From NCBI GenBank assembly GCA_963969345.1, contig OZ017766.1, positions 11,160,001 to 11,224,000 of the forward strand: DNA of 64,000 bases. Reading direction: 5' to 3'. The first letter of the stretch is position 1. Every line of letters begins with the position of its first letter. Shown here piece by piece: positions 23,795 through 35,565 of this stretch. The notes under the pieces were generated by a model, which did no database searches, was not told where the DNA came from, and saw nothing but the letters and a program-made list of their open reading frames with translations. A program made the translations under genes and the position numbers. This DNA is from Turbatrix aceti. Lineage: Eukaryota > Nematoda > Chromadorea > Rhabditida > Panagrolaimidae.

Positions 23795-24001
23795 CTAGAA
23801 AGTGCAAAAGCATGTATAATACGACACATGTAGATCAAACCAGCATGCAGTATTTTCTTCCGGCCAATGGCACATATCATAAGTATCTTTACAATCTGCG
23901 CTGGTATTGCAAGGTTCGCTAATCTCTGCTGCTGTGGTTTCGCGTGGACCATAATACAAGAAGAAAACGCAAACGAAAAATAAGATAAACACCAGCTTCA
24001 T
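23795..24001 (-). CDS. Small secreted Cys-rich protein (68 aa, possibly longer)
   Basis: MKLVFILFFVCVFFLYYG is a clear signal peptide. The mature part has Cys in CNTSADC, MCHW, ACWF and YTCFC, six in all, a spacing typical of a small disulfide-stabilised extracellular peptide. The frame ends in TAG at 23795-23797. TAGTAAGT there also contains a GTAAGT donor, so the original gene may have spliced onward. The inverted-repeat element ends only about 10 bp further on, so its insertion may have cut off the 3' part. Family not recognised. Confidence 0.55.
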   Translation of the reverse strand: MKLVFILFFVCVFFLYYGPRETTAAEISEPCNTSADCKDTYDMCHWPEENTACWFDLHVSYYTCFCTF

Positions 24002-24742
24002 TGTCGAAACGAACAGTTTGACTGGATGTTAGAAAAGTTGTTGTAAGATGTGGTTTATTGGTAATGTGAGCTTGTTTTTGTACGACAGTTTGGCAGAGCT
24101 TTTTAGCAATCGTGGCGGGGGTGTGAGAAGAGTAGAAGAGTACAACACTGTAATCCACAATCGTGATCACACCCAACCATCTCGCAACGTCACATGCTGC
24201 AGCATGTATAGAAATTTGCAGGGAATCTGTGGGGGCTATAGTCATGTTCTCATCGACGCACTTTATTTTCTGATATCAGTCACAAAATTGTCACAGAAAT
24301 AAATCTTATTGCATACACATTTTTTTTCTGAAACTGAAAACATGACGAAGTTACTATGTACGGAGGACGCCAAAAATGGCATTTTTCCATTATATCTCGC
24401 GTGTTTTCAACACCCCAAAAAAGTGTGATTATATTTTTTTTATTTTCTACGGATTAGACAATGAAAACTAAATCCAGTGACAGATTTTGTTAGAAGTACT
24501 ATTTACAATTCAATATTTCTCAATTGGGGTTGTTTGTACATAAATGAAAGCCAGTCAATCTCAAAAAAATATGAGCCTTTGTAAAAATCCTAAAAAAGCA
24601 ATTAGCAAGCCATTCATCGCGTACATAAAACTTGTCAGTCGCCAAAACTTTCATTGTTCATGTGAGCAACAAAGTTCATCAGTCATTTAAAAAAATCCAG
24701 AAATTATTTGTTAGTGAATAAATTTCTTCTCGACTTATAAAA

Positions 24743-25154
24743 ATGTATCTTCTATCACCCAGTGGTTCTCTAATTGATGCCAACGGTGAAGGACGAAAAA
24801 TAAGTATGCTACGTTGTTAATTTTTTTTGACAAAAGAATGAAAGGAACAAATTTTTAGTAAATCGAGAAATCGCTAGTTTGTTGTGTCAAATTTGTCTTA
24901 TCGAAGAAGCTTACGAGTAAGTTGTTCGCCATTTTTTACATTCACGTCACCTAAAAAGTTTTTTTAGTTTTGAAAATCAAGAAGACGCAGAACTGGAATC
25001 CGACGAATCGGATCTGGTTACCTGGTATCGTATACACACGTGGCTACGTCCGTCGAGTGATCGCTTCGAAGTCTACGATGGCACAAATCTTCGACGTCCA
25101 AGTCGAAAACAAAAGTTGTTTCTGATGCTTAAATTTGTGCTTATGTGGATTTGA
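24743..25154 (+). CDS. Small acidic three-exon protein (97 aa)
   Basis: Exons 24743-24803, 24859-24916 and 24968-25154 join in frame, with introns of 55 and 51 nt bounded by GTATGC..TTTTTAG and GTAAGT..TTTTTAG. The product begins MYLLSPSGSLIDANGEGRK and carries SLLCQICLIEEAYD. It then has an acidic stretch ending ESDLVTWYRIHTWLRP and finishes with a basic-hydrophobic KQKLFLMLKFVLMWI. No frame longer than 60 codons reveals it, since the exons are short. The clean phases and canonical mini-introns support a real gene. I do not recognise the family. Confidence 0.66.
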
Positions 25155-25699
25155 AATGGCATGCCAAATTTTTTTTGTGAGACGAAAAATAAAAAATAAT
25201 GGATGATCCCACAACGAAACATTGTAAAACGACAAAATGTGCACGCGGTGGTCTGGCGAAGAAAATGTTTATTTTCGTTTTGAGAGCCTTTAACGCACAC
25301 GCGCACATTAAAAAGGGTCATTTTGATTTTTTTTCTCGCCATAAAAATTTCACTATCCAATTCAAAAAATTATTTATTCGTTCATACAAACAATGAAACC
25401 CGACACAGACCAATTCAATGGGTAAAACCAAAAAAACCTAAGTATCTATGTTACAGTAGGCTCACTCTTTTTTTTTGATAACAAGAAGAACACGTACGCG
25501 TAAGATAAGAGCATACAAAATCTATGACAACGATCGGAGAAATAATAAGTACAGAAAACAAGAACGAAAGACAATTCGTACAAAATATATACATGAGGCA
25601 CACAAGTTATAGCACAAAACGTTGTTTGCAACCATGGAAGAAATCCAAAAAGGATAGTAACAAACAAAGAAAAAACCCTGCAAATCGAAAAAAATCGCT

Positions 25700-25793
25700 T
25701 CAAGACATCAAATGACAACAATCGCTTCGAGACACCCGAGGAACAATCGCTTCGAGAACCCAACAAAAACAATCGCTTCGAGACCTCAAATCA
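25700..25793. repeat. Four tandem copies of an AATCGCTTCGAGA unit
   Basis: AATCGCTTCAAGACATC, AATCGCTTCGAGACACC, AATCGCTTCGAGAACCC and AATCGCTTCGAGACCTC follow each other at intervals of about 25-33 bp. They end right before the 3' end of the minus-strand coiled-coil gene. Confidence 0.8.
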
Positions 25794-25799
25794 GTGAGT

Positions 25800-26219
25800 T
25801 TACGTTGACGTCGACGATGCCGATCGTTGATTCATTTTGATCAACCGTAACTCAAGCATGGCAATCTGAACTTTGAGATCGTTGATTTCGACGGCTTTTC
25901 TGAGAAGAGCCATGTCACCCTTGATGGCATCGATTTCCTTCCGAAGCGTTTCGTACTCCAGAGCATGGGTTGCGACGCTCATGTTGCTGACAGCGCTGTC
26001 TTCCGATTCGGTGTTGTCTTCACTGCCGAACAACGATTCTTCGCCAGACGTGATGGATTCGTTAGGATCGAGAACGACATCTGCAGAAGAGACGACGATG
26101 GCATTGATTGGCACACCACCGACGTCGACTGAGACGTGAGCGCCGTGATCGACGTTGTCCAAGGCTAGCCGCTGGGATTCTGTTTGATAGCCATCTACCC
26201 GCAACGTAATGTACTTCAT
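25800..26219 (-). CDS. Acidic protein with C-terminal coiled coil (139 aa)
   Basis: Single-exon frame beginning MKYITLRVDGYQTESQRLA. An acidic Ser/Glu-rich middle (ITSGEESLFGSEDNTESED) is followed by an amphipathic helix of about 50 residues (YETLRKEIDAIKGDMALLRK) suited to dimerisation. A TTTTTCAG acceptor ends 5 nt before the ATG, which fits an SL trans-splice site or an unseen upstream exon. The ParB-fold gene at 63.2 kb also begins MKY right after a TTTCAG; similarity beyond that is weak. Family not recognised. Confidence 0.65.
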   Translation of the reverse strand: MKYITLRVDGYQTESQRLALDNVDHGAHVSVDVGGVPINAIVVSSADVVLDPNESITSGEESLFGSEDNTESEDSAVSNMSVATHALEYETLRKEIDAIKGDMALLRKAVEINDLKVQIAMLELRLIKMNQRSASSTST

Positions 26220-26329
26220 TGCGGCTGAAAAATGATACGCAAATATAATATTTATGAAGGAGGAAATAGTGGTCTTGGAACGAAAAATAGGGGGATACGG
26301 TATTTCTCAGTACGAAAAAAATGAAGTTA

Positions 26330-26665
26330 AAAAAGTGAGTCTCGACACGAAAACAAAGATACGTTTCTCACTACCGGCACGAAAAGTGACTCTCGACACG
26401 AAAAAAACTGAAAGATGGACGATGGGGAGCACCAGTGCGTGGTAACTCCTGACACGAAAAAATAAATAGTTCACAGAAAGTGAATTCCGGCAATAAAATA
26501 TGGGTATTGGGAACAGTGATAAAAAAAATTGAAAATTAGGTTTACTCTCGACACAAAAAATTGGATATCACGAAAAAAAGAAAGGTCAGCAAAAAGTGAT
26601 TCCGGACAAGAAAAAAAACAGAACTTTGGAATACAGTAATTCCCGACACGAAAAGTATAATACCG
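26330..26665. repeat. Degenerate repeats of a TGA-TCTCGACACGAAAAAA unit
   Basis: At least six variants occur: GTGAGTCTCGACACGAAAAC, GTGACTCTCGACACGAAAAA, AACTCCTGACACGAAAAAAT, TTTACTCTCGACACAAAAAA, GTGATTCCGGACAAGAAAAA and GTAATTCCCGACACGAAAAG. They are all in one orientation, between two minus-strand genes. Confidence 0.7.
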
Positions 26666-26786
26666 CACCCAAAAAAATTAAGGTAACATTCTGAAGATAG
26701 CAACTTCCATAAAAACCTATCAAAAATCCAAAAACTTTCATTTTATTGCCCCCGAGACTCAAAATATACATCCAAACTTTTAAAAT

Positions 26787-27849
26787 TCAATGAAAACGCG
26801 ATTTCTTGACAGAAGAAGATCCAGAATCGTCGGATGCCCTTACAAAGCCCGGTAGAAGTCTCTTCCACGCTTCAGAATCCGTCTTGATTGCTTTCTGCGC
26901 TTTTGGAGGAGGCGGTGGTCGTTCAGCCGGTGCCGAACTTGCGGCAGGTAAATTTGGAATTTCAGGAACCGAAGTAGTCGCAGTTGACGTGGGTTTCGGC
27001 TGAGTGCTGGGTTCTTCGTCGTTTTCGGGCCTGTAAATGCCGTAGCCTTCTTCGTCCTGTTCGAAGGCATCTGCTGCTGCCAGACGGTCTTTGTTCGCCT
27101 CCACGTAGCTGAAAAAATACCGTAATATGGGTAACAAAACGATCTTGAAAAAACAAAACAACGTAAGACAATTATTTACGTTACATTTATAAAAAAACTA
27201 TTCTAAAAGTAACAAAAAAACCGTAATTTATCAAAAATTTATGAGCATTGTTTTTACAAAAATCAAAAATAAGGAAAAAAATCGCTTCCTTATTTTTTTT
27301 CCAAAAAGTAACATCTCGTATGTAAAATGAACGTAACACACAATACACAATACGATCATAAAAAATACGGTATTATCGTAAAAACAAAAAGTAAGGTATA
27401 ATGAAAATAGTACAGTACCAAAAAAGTATCGTTACGCACAAAAAAATTTTACACACAAAATTTTGGGCATACTGTAAAAAAAAAGTAACCACAATTTTTC
27501 AGAGAAAAAAATCATTAGCGCTCGAAAAAAAAGATAAACAAACCTGAGAAAAGACTCCTGCACGTCTTCCTGCTCGAGATCTTCGCGTCCCGTACGTCCG
27601 CCGGAAAAGTCTTCCTTCTTCTCGGAATCCTCAGCCCTCTTCAGACTGGCAGCGGTCTCGGCAGAGGCTTTTGCGTTGATAGCGTTCATGTAAGCGTCGA
27701 GATCGTCTTCGGACTCATCATCATCCTTCCCGTCATCGCGTGATTCGGGTTCGTCTTCATCCGAGTCGTAGTACTTGCTGAAAATATATCCATCAACTCC
27801 AAAGCCACAAAAAAGAGAAAACTCACTGTTCTGGGGATTCTGACATCAT
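26787..27849 (-). CDS. Protein resembling the N-terminal extension of DEAD-box helicase DDX42 (192 aa)
   Basis: Exons 27827-27849, 27544-27777 and 26787-27108 join in frame. After MMSESPEHKYYDSDEDEPES comes DDLDAYMNAINAKASAE, then EDVQESFLSYVEANKD and FEQDEEGYGIYRPENDEEPS. This order (acidic run, DPLxAFM-like helix, D-x-Q-E-x-x-F-x-Y helix, acidic linker) matches the region before the helicase core of DDX42-type proteins. The core itself is absent: the frame ends in TGA after a Pro-rich linker (PAERPPPPPKAQK). It is either a stand-alone paralogue that kept only the regulatory extension, or a truncated copy. Introns are 49 nt and 435 nt. Confidence 0.62.
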
Positions 27850-28011
27850 GAAAAGTTCGACAAACAACAATTTTTCCTTACTTGTCCGTCAGAAAAACTC
27901 GAGCAAAATATTTTCGTGGTGAGACGCTCGCGAATGGGGATTTGACCGCTTTCATTTTCATTCACGTTTTTGATCAATTTTTTGCACTTGTTTACTGTTT
28001 TTTTACTTTTT

Positions 28012-30844
28012 TTATAGACACGGACAAATATTTTCAACAACATAAACATTAGGACAACTAACAAAAGTAATCATTGGAGACGCATTCGTTTCCATAGTAT
28101 TCATTGACGGTCTCCAGAGCAATCTGATGACCGCTTTTCCGGTCATTTTGTTTCTTTTTGACGACTGTAGTGTGAGATTGATCGTAACTTCAAGTTCTAC
28201 TGCTTTTTGTTCTTTGAATTTGGCGGCGGACGGTAGCTGAAGCGGTAACAATTTAAAAGTACGATTTTGTGGTTTTGAGCGGTCTCGCAACGAAAATTTG
28301 GTAGAATAAGTGCGCACGCGGCACATAAAATTTTGAACGCGTTGTTTCTCAGAAACTACGGCACTTTCAGGAATATGTAGCATATCATTCGATTCAGCTT
28401 TTGGAATCTTTTAAATTTATCTTTAAAGTTTATATATTTTTTGTTGTGGATATTTTTAAATTTAAAGTTTATATATTTTTTGTTGTGGATATTTTTAAAA
28501 AATTCTCCATAAAAAACTGAGTAAAATGATAGCCTTCCCGGCTTTAAAAGTTTTGTAGTTTTTGAGCAACGACGGCAAACAGATTAAAATTTGCTATATT
28601 TGGATTCGTGTATCCAAGACAATTTTTTTAACTTACTCCCATGCCAATGTACTTTACACCACGTTGTGCGAAATCAGATATAGTCAAAAATGTTGGTTCT
28701 GATATATTGTCATACGTAGCATCAGCAATACACGGTACAGCTTTGACGTCTTCATTCATGTACCGTTCCAACGCTTCTCTCACCTGTCTTTTGTAACCAG
28801 TAATACCATCTGTAAGATTATTTCTGACATCCTGTGAAAGACTTTTCATGCAAAGACAAAAATTTATGGGAATCATGGCCGACGAACAGGTACGGTTAGC
28901 CGGAATGGTATCGAAAAGACTGATTCCATGATTTTTTGTTTGTTGATGTTTACTTTTGCCCAGGGTCATGTCCAAAACGTCGCTCAGGGTTTCGAAAATG
29001 TCAAACTGTGTAATTAGGCGATTTTGATTGATTTTGACATTTTTGGCTTTCTTCGGGTATTGTACGGAAAATTTTGGGGGAAGGTAGAGGCTGACAAAAG
29101 GGGTTCGTTCTTCTATTCTGCCGCTGTAGGTTTTTTGGATATCGTGCTGAAAAGAGTTTTTTGTTAGGATGGAGTTCTAATTAAGTTAATTAATTTATGC
29201 AACTGGGATGCACGAACGTTCGCGTTTGTTCGCGAACACATTTTTCTTGGTTTTGATTCGCGAACACATTTTACTTGTTTGTGTTTTGTTCGCGAACACA
29301 TTTTACTTGTTCGTGTATGTTCGCGAACATGTCTTATGTTTGTTTCGGTCTGCGAACACATTTTTCATGTTTGCTCTCGTTTTTCGATCGAGAAAAAAAC
29401 GACCCATCCCTGCTGCTCAGGTTCAATTGAGATCAAACATCTCATTCATACCATTCGATTTCCATGATCACCCAGGATGACGACAACCGCGTTCTCAAAC
29501 ACACCTGCAGCTTTCATGTCATTCAGCTGCTCTGCCAGAATATCGTCATACAATTCAAGGTTATTTGGATTTTCGTGCGTTTGTCGGGTGATAAAATTGA
29601 ATGAAAAATGCGTCCGGTTGGCATACCGACTGGAAAATGCAGACAATGGCCTGAAGTATTTACGAGCCAGAGGCCCATCGCTATCACACTGTTGAATCCG
29701 AGCATCCAGGTTTTTGTAAATGTACACGTAGTGTGGCCGGTAGTAATAGTGTGCTATCGGTTTCTTGAATCCTGTCCAATGATGGTAGTGGTAGACGCCC
29801 TGGGTTGTTTTGCCGATGTCGTCGTTCCACATTGTCACCATACCCCCGTTGTACGCTCGGGAGTAGAGCGCTGTGGGATAGGATTCGATGTCATTAAGGT
29901 TTTCTGCGAATCCTACGTCTTTTGAAATAATAAGTGAGAGCCCACGATAGTTAGCCTGGAAGACATGACCCGTGAGAACGGTGTTCAGGTTGATAAGACT
30001 GTTATCTCCCATTTTGTTGATTCCGCTAAAAATGTGGAATCCTAAATCCTGGAGAATTCTGTAAGTAGAAGGCATGTGCCGAAGAAACTGAGTCCGGGAT
30101 GTGGATTCTATAGCAAGAATTACGATGCTGTACTTTCCGGGAACATTTGAAGGAGGTGGATTTAACGATGGCTTTGGGGGAACCCAGTTGAAAGAATTAC
30201 GGTAGACCGGATCTTTTGTTGTTACATTTTGTTCAACAATGTAACACTCGATGGAAAACTGATCGTATCCAATAAAAATGCCCTTGTCAAATGGCACTTC
30301 GAAAGGTGTACCACTTTTGTAGTCATACGGATCAGGTTTTATCGCGCCAAAAAGGCGTGCTGCAAAGCAGCGTATTGAATTTGGGGGTCCTGTGAGTTGG
30401 CGAATATAAATTGCTCCAGATTTTTCTTGGTATACAGATATTTTTCTGTTTGGAAAGGGTGCGCAGTTGAATGATCGATGATGAGCGACATAGTTTGAGA
30501 GATCTGGTTCTTCTGGAATGTGAAATTATTTTGAAATTTTAAAATTAAATATTTAGAAAAAAACCTTTTCCAATAACCGGATATCGACATCTGTTTTCAA
30601 ACGGATGGGACATGGAATAATTAATTGGCTTCATCCAGCTGTAGTCTGGGTATGAAATTTGGGGTAGCTGCGTTTGTGTTGAATTCTGTTGAAGAATAAA
30701 ATATCCTGGAAGGACATCTTCGGGTACTTGGGTGCTCCATGGGTAAATTAGCACAACAAAAATTATAACAACAAGCGTTACGATGAAAGCACTATTATTT
30801 GTGGTTTTTTTAAACATTCTGAGAGCATTGTTCAAAAAATACAT
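28012..30844 (-). CDS. DUF229 sulfatase-like type II membrane protein (748 aa)
   Basis: Four exons, 30844-30565, 30512-29452, 29146-28637 and 28407-28012, give one open frame. Residues 19-34 (FIVTLVVIIFVVLIYP) form a signal anchor, so the rest is lumenal or extracellular. Exon 2 has the alkaline-phosphatase/sulfatase-superfamily pattern IVILAIESTSRTQFLRHMP and ends with VVILGDHGNRM, which carries the metal-binding Asp-His pair. Exon 3 continues with YSGRIEERTPFVSLYLPP and a disease of no motif beyond scattered Cys; exon 4 ends with a Cys-containing tail (ENICPC). DUF229 proteins are expanded in nematodes and their substrates are not established. Intron 2 (29147-29451) holds a TTCGCGAACAC repeat array and intron 3 a 43-bp tandem duplication. 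The downstream exon starts at ATTCCAAAAGC because that acceptor keeps phase. Confidence 0.88.
28421..28499. repeat. Tandem duplication of about 38-43 bp
   Basis: TTTAAAGTTTATATATTTTT followed by TGTTGTGGATATTTTTAAA occurs twice back to back. It lies in the last intron of the DUF229 gene. Confidence 0.9.
29215..29375. repeat. Array of TTCGCGAACACATTTT repeats
   Basis: Five units about 32-45 bp apart: GTTCGCGAACACATTTTTCT, ATTCGCGAACACATTTTACT, GTTCGCGAACACATTTTACT, GTTCGCGAACATGTC and TCTGCGAACACATTTTTCA. Each has the TTCGCGAA palindrome or a one-base variant followed by a T-rich arm. It lies within intron 2 of the DUF229 gene. Confidence 0.85.
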
Positions 30845-31038
30845 GAATCGAATGATGCTTTATATATTATAAAAAAACAATGTAGCACTAATGGCTGTTC
30901 AAATATTGACTCCCGGAACATCCATATGTTACCGTGACTTGTAATGATATGCTTTTAGTACATACATGCACAGAGCCCTGATATTTTTTCCAACGTGAAA
31001 ATTTTCTACGGTTTATTTGTATTTTTTATGCATACTTT

Positions 31039-32381
31039 TTATGCGTTCCAAAGACGATTCAAATTTTTGAAGTATTCATCTGTCACGGTCGTGTGATCTC
31101 GGATGCCGATTCGATTCGAGCGACTGGCATGCAAGGGTTGTAGCCTGATTAGGGGTAGCAGCTTTTGGTTAAAAGAATTCCGCATTCGTTCGGAAAAATG
31201 AAAACCAGCGTAGACGTAAAAAATTGAAAACATAACTGGCAGGAGGTTTTTGATGTTCTAAACCACTTTTTTAGACACACGGTAAATTTGTGTTTTAATT
31301 TACCTGTAAAGTAAGTGCTTGCATTCCGGATAATAAATTATTTGTGCCGATGTATTCTATAATAAGATCTGCAATGATGAAAATAATTTTCATGACTCCA
31401 AATCCAACAATCTGAGATCCAACTACGCTTGTGATTTGTACGTTTTCAATTTGTTGGTACCTCTGCGCAACGTGACTCTGAGATTGGGAATTGCTGATGC
31501 TGTTGAATACCAGCGTAGCTTTACGATTAATTTTGTACAGTATGACACAGATGATCAAAACGATAACGCTTGCTGTAACGATGATGGCTATTTCCAAAAT
31601 CCTGTGTGTCCAATTAGCATTTATAAATTGGTCACATGTTACAAAAAAGTATTCATTGTTTGCAAAAAATTGTGGTAAGTATAATGCCAATACTGTGACA
31701 AAAAAAGCGTTGGGAATAAACTGAAAAAAAATCATACACATACGTCACATTTTTATTTTTATTTTTGCGTTTCTTATTTATTTTTTTACACGTCGTTGGT
31801 ATAATACGGTGCCAATTTGTACAATTTGTGTGTACATTTTTTTGTAGCAAAAAATAAATACAAAAACAAACCGGTAATAGCCATAAAACAATGGTTGTTG
31901 GCCAATTTTTCCAACTTTCGTAGGATTTATTTTTTATTGTGGCGATGACGCGTTCGATGACAATAACAAAAAATATTGAAATAACAATTTTGTCAACCAA
32001 CGATAATCCATCCATGATCACAATACAGTAATTTAGAGTCACGGTATAGTAACATAAAGAAGTGTTGTCAGAATCAGTTAAAAAGAGTTTATCAGGTTGA
32101 AAAGTAACAAGCATGAACAACATTTTTGCAGACTCAAATCCACGAATACAACCTCCAAAAATTAAAAAAATAGTTAGAAAAGCAAGAAGAATACGCAGAT
32201 TACGATGGAGCTTTCGATTGACAATGCAGCAGTAAAAATAAATAAAAAGCAAAATGAGAGCTACAAATTCCAGGACAAAGCTTGTAATTTTTATTCCAAT
32301 GATGGAAGGGTATTCATTAAATTTTTTTGCCCATTGGCAAGTGTGAATAAAATTTTGTAGGGACTCATTGGTGCTGTTCAT
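31039..32381 (-). CDS. Sre-like chemoreceptor A (7TM, 381 aa)
   Basis: Exons 32381-31872, 31720-31304 and 31257-31039 join in phase 0. The family pattern is clear: TM1 ends IYFYCCIVNRKLHRNLRILL (Asn-Leu-Arg after TM1), TM3 ends IERVIATIKNKSYESWK, and the third loop has INRKATLVFNS then QRYQQIENVQ. These ER..AT..YE and RYQ.EN signatures mark nematode Sre/Srab-type receptors, which sit in sensory cilia and couple to G proteins. N-terminal NST/NES sequons are present. The last exon ends YFKNLNRLWNA. It is intact, with GTTTGT as a weak first donor. Exon sizes match those of the other members of this cluster. Confidence 0.87.
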
Positions 32382-32710
32382 GTTATAAAATACCGTTACA
32401 ATAAGATGAGATACGGTAAACGAATAAAAAACACAAAAAAATTAGACGCTTACCAGTTATTTAAATAAATATGGCAAAAACAAATACATAGTTGGCGGCC
32501 TTTTATGTTAGTTACACGAAATTCTATGCTATTGAATACAATACTTCGTTACCCCTAACGATGCCTACATTTTTTTGCGCATTAATGCCAAAGTATAAAG
32601 CTTTATTTTTATCTTAAATATATAGGTAAAAACATTTTTATTGGGTTAGTTGGAACCGAAACCGGTTTTCAGGTGTACCCGGTCGGTTTTTGTTTTTTAT
32701 TACTCCAGTA

Positions 32711-34313
32711 TTACATCCACAAACGTTTCAGATTTTCAAAATATTCATCAATCTCAGTTGTGTGATTTCTGTGACCAATACGATTTGATCTACTCAGATG
32801 CAAAGGAGAAAGCTTGATTTTAGAAAGCAATTTGTGGTTAAAGCAATTTCGCATTCGTTCTGAAAAACGGAAGCCCGCATAGACGTAGAGAATTGAAAAG
32901 GTAACTGGCAGAACATTTTTGACATTCTATAACAATGTTTTTTCTATATTTAAATTAACTTTGTTGCTAGTTGGCTCACCTGAAGCACAAGAACGTACAT
33001 TGGATTTACAACATTGTTTATCCCTATGTATTCCAAAACTGGATCTGTGACAAGGAATATTATTTTCATGATTCCAAATCCAACGATCTGAAATCCAACT
33101 GCGCTCGTGATTTGTATGTTTTCAATTTGTTGGTATCTCTGTGCAACGTGACTCTGAGATTGTGAATTGCTGATGCTGTTGAATATTGTTTTAGCTTTGA
33201 GGTTAATTTTGTACAGTATGACACAAACAATAGCAACAATGACAATGGCTGCGATGATAATGGCTATTTCGATAATTTTGTGTCGCCAGTTGCCATCAAT
33301 AAACAAGTCACACGTTGAATAGTATTTTTGAGTATTTGATAATTTTTTTGAATAGTATTGGGTCAACACTATGATAAAGTAAATGTTGGGAATAAACTGA
33401 AACATGGTGCGCAATGTACCGTGATTTTGGTTGCAAAAAAACACTCATTGGGGATTGGAACCAAAATCCGGAATTAGAAACACACATGGAACCAGGTCAG
33501 GTCGGTTTGCACCATGCAATGGTGTCCCCACCACGAAAATGCATCCGAGCTTTTTACGCACGTGTAAATGTTTTTTCGCGCGTTTTTTTTGCATCCTGTG
33601 AAAAAAATGTGTAAGTATTTGTTCGCGCACATGGCCAAAAATGTTTGCATTTGCTTGACTGTTCAAATAAATTATTCAAAATATTTAAATTCATTTGCGA
33701 ACGAAAGAAAAACATTTTTTCTTCTCCCTGGTTCGGGTATCCAACAATACCTGCCATGTTAATATTTTAAAATAAATATAAAACATTGTAAAAAACAAAC
33801 CGGTAATACACACAATACAATGGTCGCTAATGAATTTTTAAAACTCTCATACGACCTGTTCATAATCGTAGCAATGACGCGTTCAATAACCACGACGCAA
33901 AATATTGCGAGAACAAATTTGTCAATTAACAATTTAGCTTCCATTAACAAATTACAATAACTTTCGGTAACCGAATAATAACAGTGATAATAATTGTCTG
34001 CTCCAATTACGATAAGTTTATCTGGACGAAAAGTTGCAAGATTGAATAATTTTTGTATCAATTCAAATCCCCGAATACCATTTCCAACAATTAAGACAAG
34101 TGTTTGAAATGCAAGAAGAATTCGAAGGTTACGGTGAAGTTTTCTGTTAACAATGCAGCAGTATAAGTAGATCAAAAATAAAATTAGAGCTACGAACTCG
34201 AAGACAAGGTTTGTAATTTTTATTCCAATGATGAAGGGGTATTCATTGAATGTTTTACCAATTTCACACAAGTTACTGAAATTTTGTATTTGAGCGTCGT
34301 TGGTATCGTTCAT
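32711..34313 (-). CDS. Sre-like chemoreceptor B (7TM, 381 aa)
   Basis: Exons 34313-33801, 33396-32980 and 32926-32711 join without a stop. It is the closest relative of receptor A: both share NEYP near the start, RKLHRNLRILLAF after TM1, and SISNSQSQSHVAQRYQQIEN. TM3 ends in IERVIATIMNRSYESFK. Intron 1 is 404 nt, longer than in the other members, and holds unrelated sequence with TTCGCGCAC-type motifs. The start is taken at MNDTNDAQ rather than the upstream ATG because the other members begin MND/MNE. Likely a functional chemosensory GPCR. Confidence 0.85.
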
Positions 34314-34337
34314 CTGAAAATTGAAAAATTTTAACAA

Positions 34338-35565
34338 ACAATGGTTTGAAGCTTAACAATGTATGTAGTAACATACCATTTGTAGCGCTGTGTTTTGATA
34401 AGAAGGTAGCAAGGTTCCTTGTTTACAATTTCTTTCACCTGATAATTATTATACTTTTTTCACAAGCGTCATGGGACTCACATGCAACCTCTTTTACGTC
34501 TTGAATACCATTTAAATCAATAATACAAAACTGATTATTAAATATATAAGGGTTGCAATTTTGTTTCCACAATGAAGAGGTATTCATTAGATGTTTTTTT
34601 TATTTGATACACGTCATTGTAATTTTTTTACCATTGCCTGCCTTTTAGAATTCTTTATATCAGTTCTAGCATTTGCTGTTTGATGACGGAAAAAAGACGC
34701 ACCAGCTGAGTATCAAGATAGTAAATATTTTTACTTCACCCACAGTACTCGAATCAGATACATAGACGGATACAAGCCAAAATTACCGGAGCACAAAAAA
34801 ATAGACTGATTCGTTTTTTTTCTGGATTAAAATTGAACTATGCTTTCAACCATAGTTCTATTCAATATGTTTGTGACATTGATGCTTAACATAAGTAAAA
34901 CTTTTGCCTCCTAACAACTGGCTAATGATAACTAAACAATTAGTACTGGGAAATAAATAAATAAAATAAGTACAAACTTAATTAAGTGTAAAACTGATTC
35001 TCAAAATCCTCGAAAGACAACTTGATGTGCGTAGGAATGACAAAATTGTGTTTTCAACCTGAAACATTATTATTTACTGACGGAAACTAAATGATAATTA
35101 TTCAAGAACGCTATCTTGAACGGGTCTGTGCTGTAGTATTTCCTAGTCGCGTACTCACAACAAAAAAAAGTTAACACTTTGAAGTGAAAACGGCGTAACA
35201 CTTATAAGGATTACCTATAACACTTTGAAAGTGTAAAAACCGAACAAAAATGACCCCGTAACACTTTGAAAGAGTTACGAGAAAAACATGAAAAGTGTGA
35301 ATTATAATTTGTATAGTCATGTCTCAAGAATAAACATTTCTGGTGTTCTTCGCAGGAAAAAAGAATTCAAGATAGCAAATCAGAGGAGTCTTGAAGCGAA
35401 TGTTGCGATCGTTTCGCAGCCATTTCGTCAAATTTGCGTATTTATACGGTAGTTTTACCAGTTGTTTCATATCTATTTATTTGTGTTGTTCAAGTACTTA
35501 AATTTAAAATGTAAATAATATTCAAATCAAAATTTATACAATACTTTTGTTTCAGTATTCCAAAC
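34338..35565. other. Gene-free stretch between receptors B and C
   Basis: No supported ORF. Near 35180-35290 there are four or more repeats of GTAACACTTTGAAA/GTTAACACTTTGAAG in both senses, a small cluster of direct and inverted 14-mers. AT-rich otherwise. Confidence 0.4.

Noticed and set aside
28424..28498. Possible CRISPR-like or satellite array in the DUF229 intron
   Set aside because: Only two adjacent copies without spacers; it is a simple tandem duplication.
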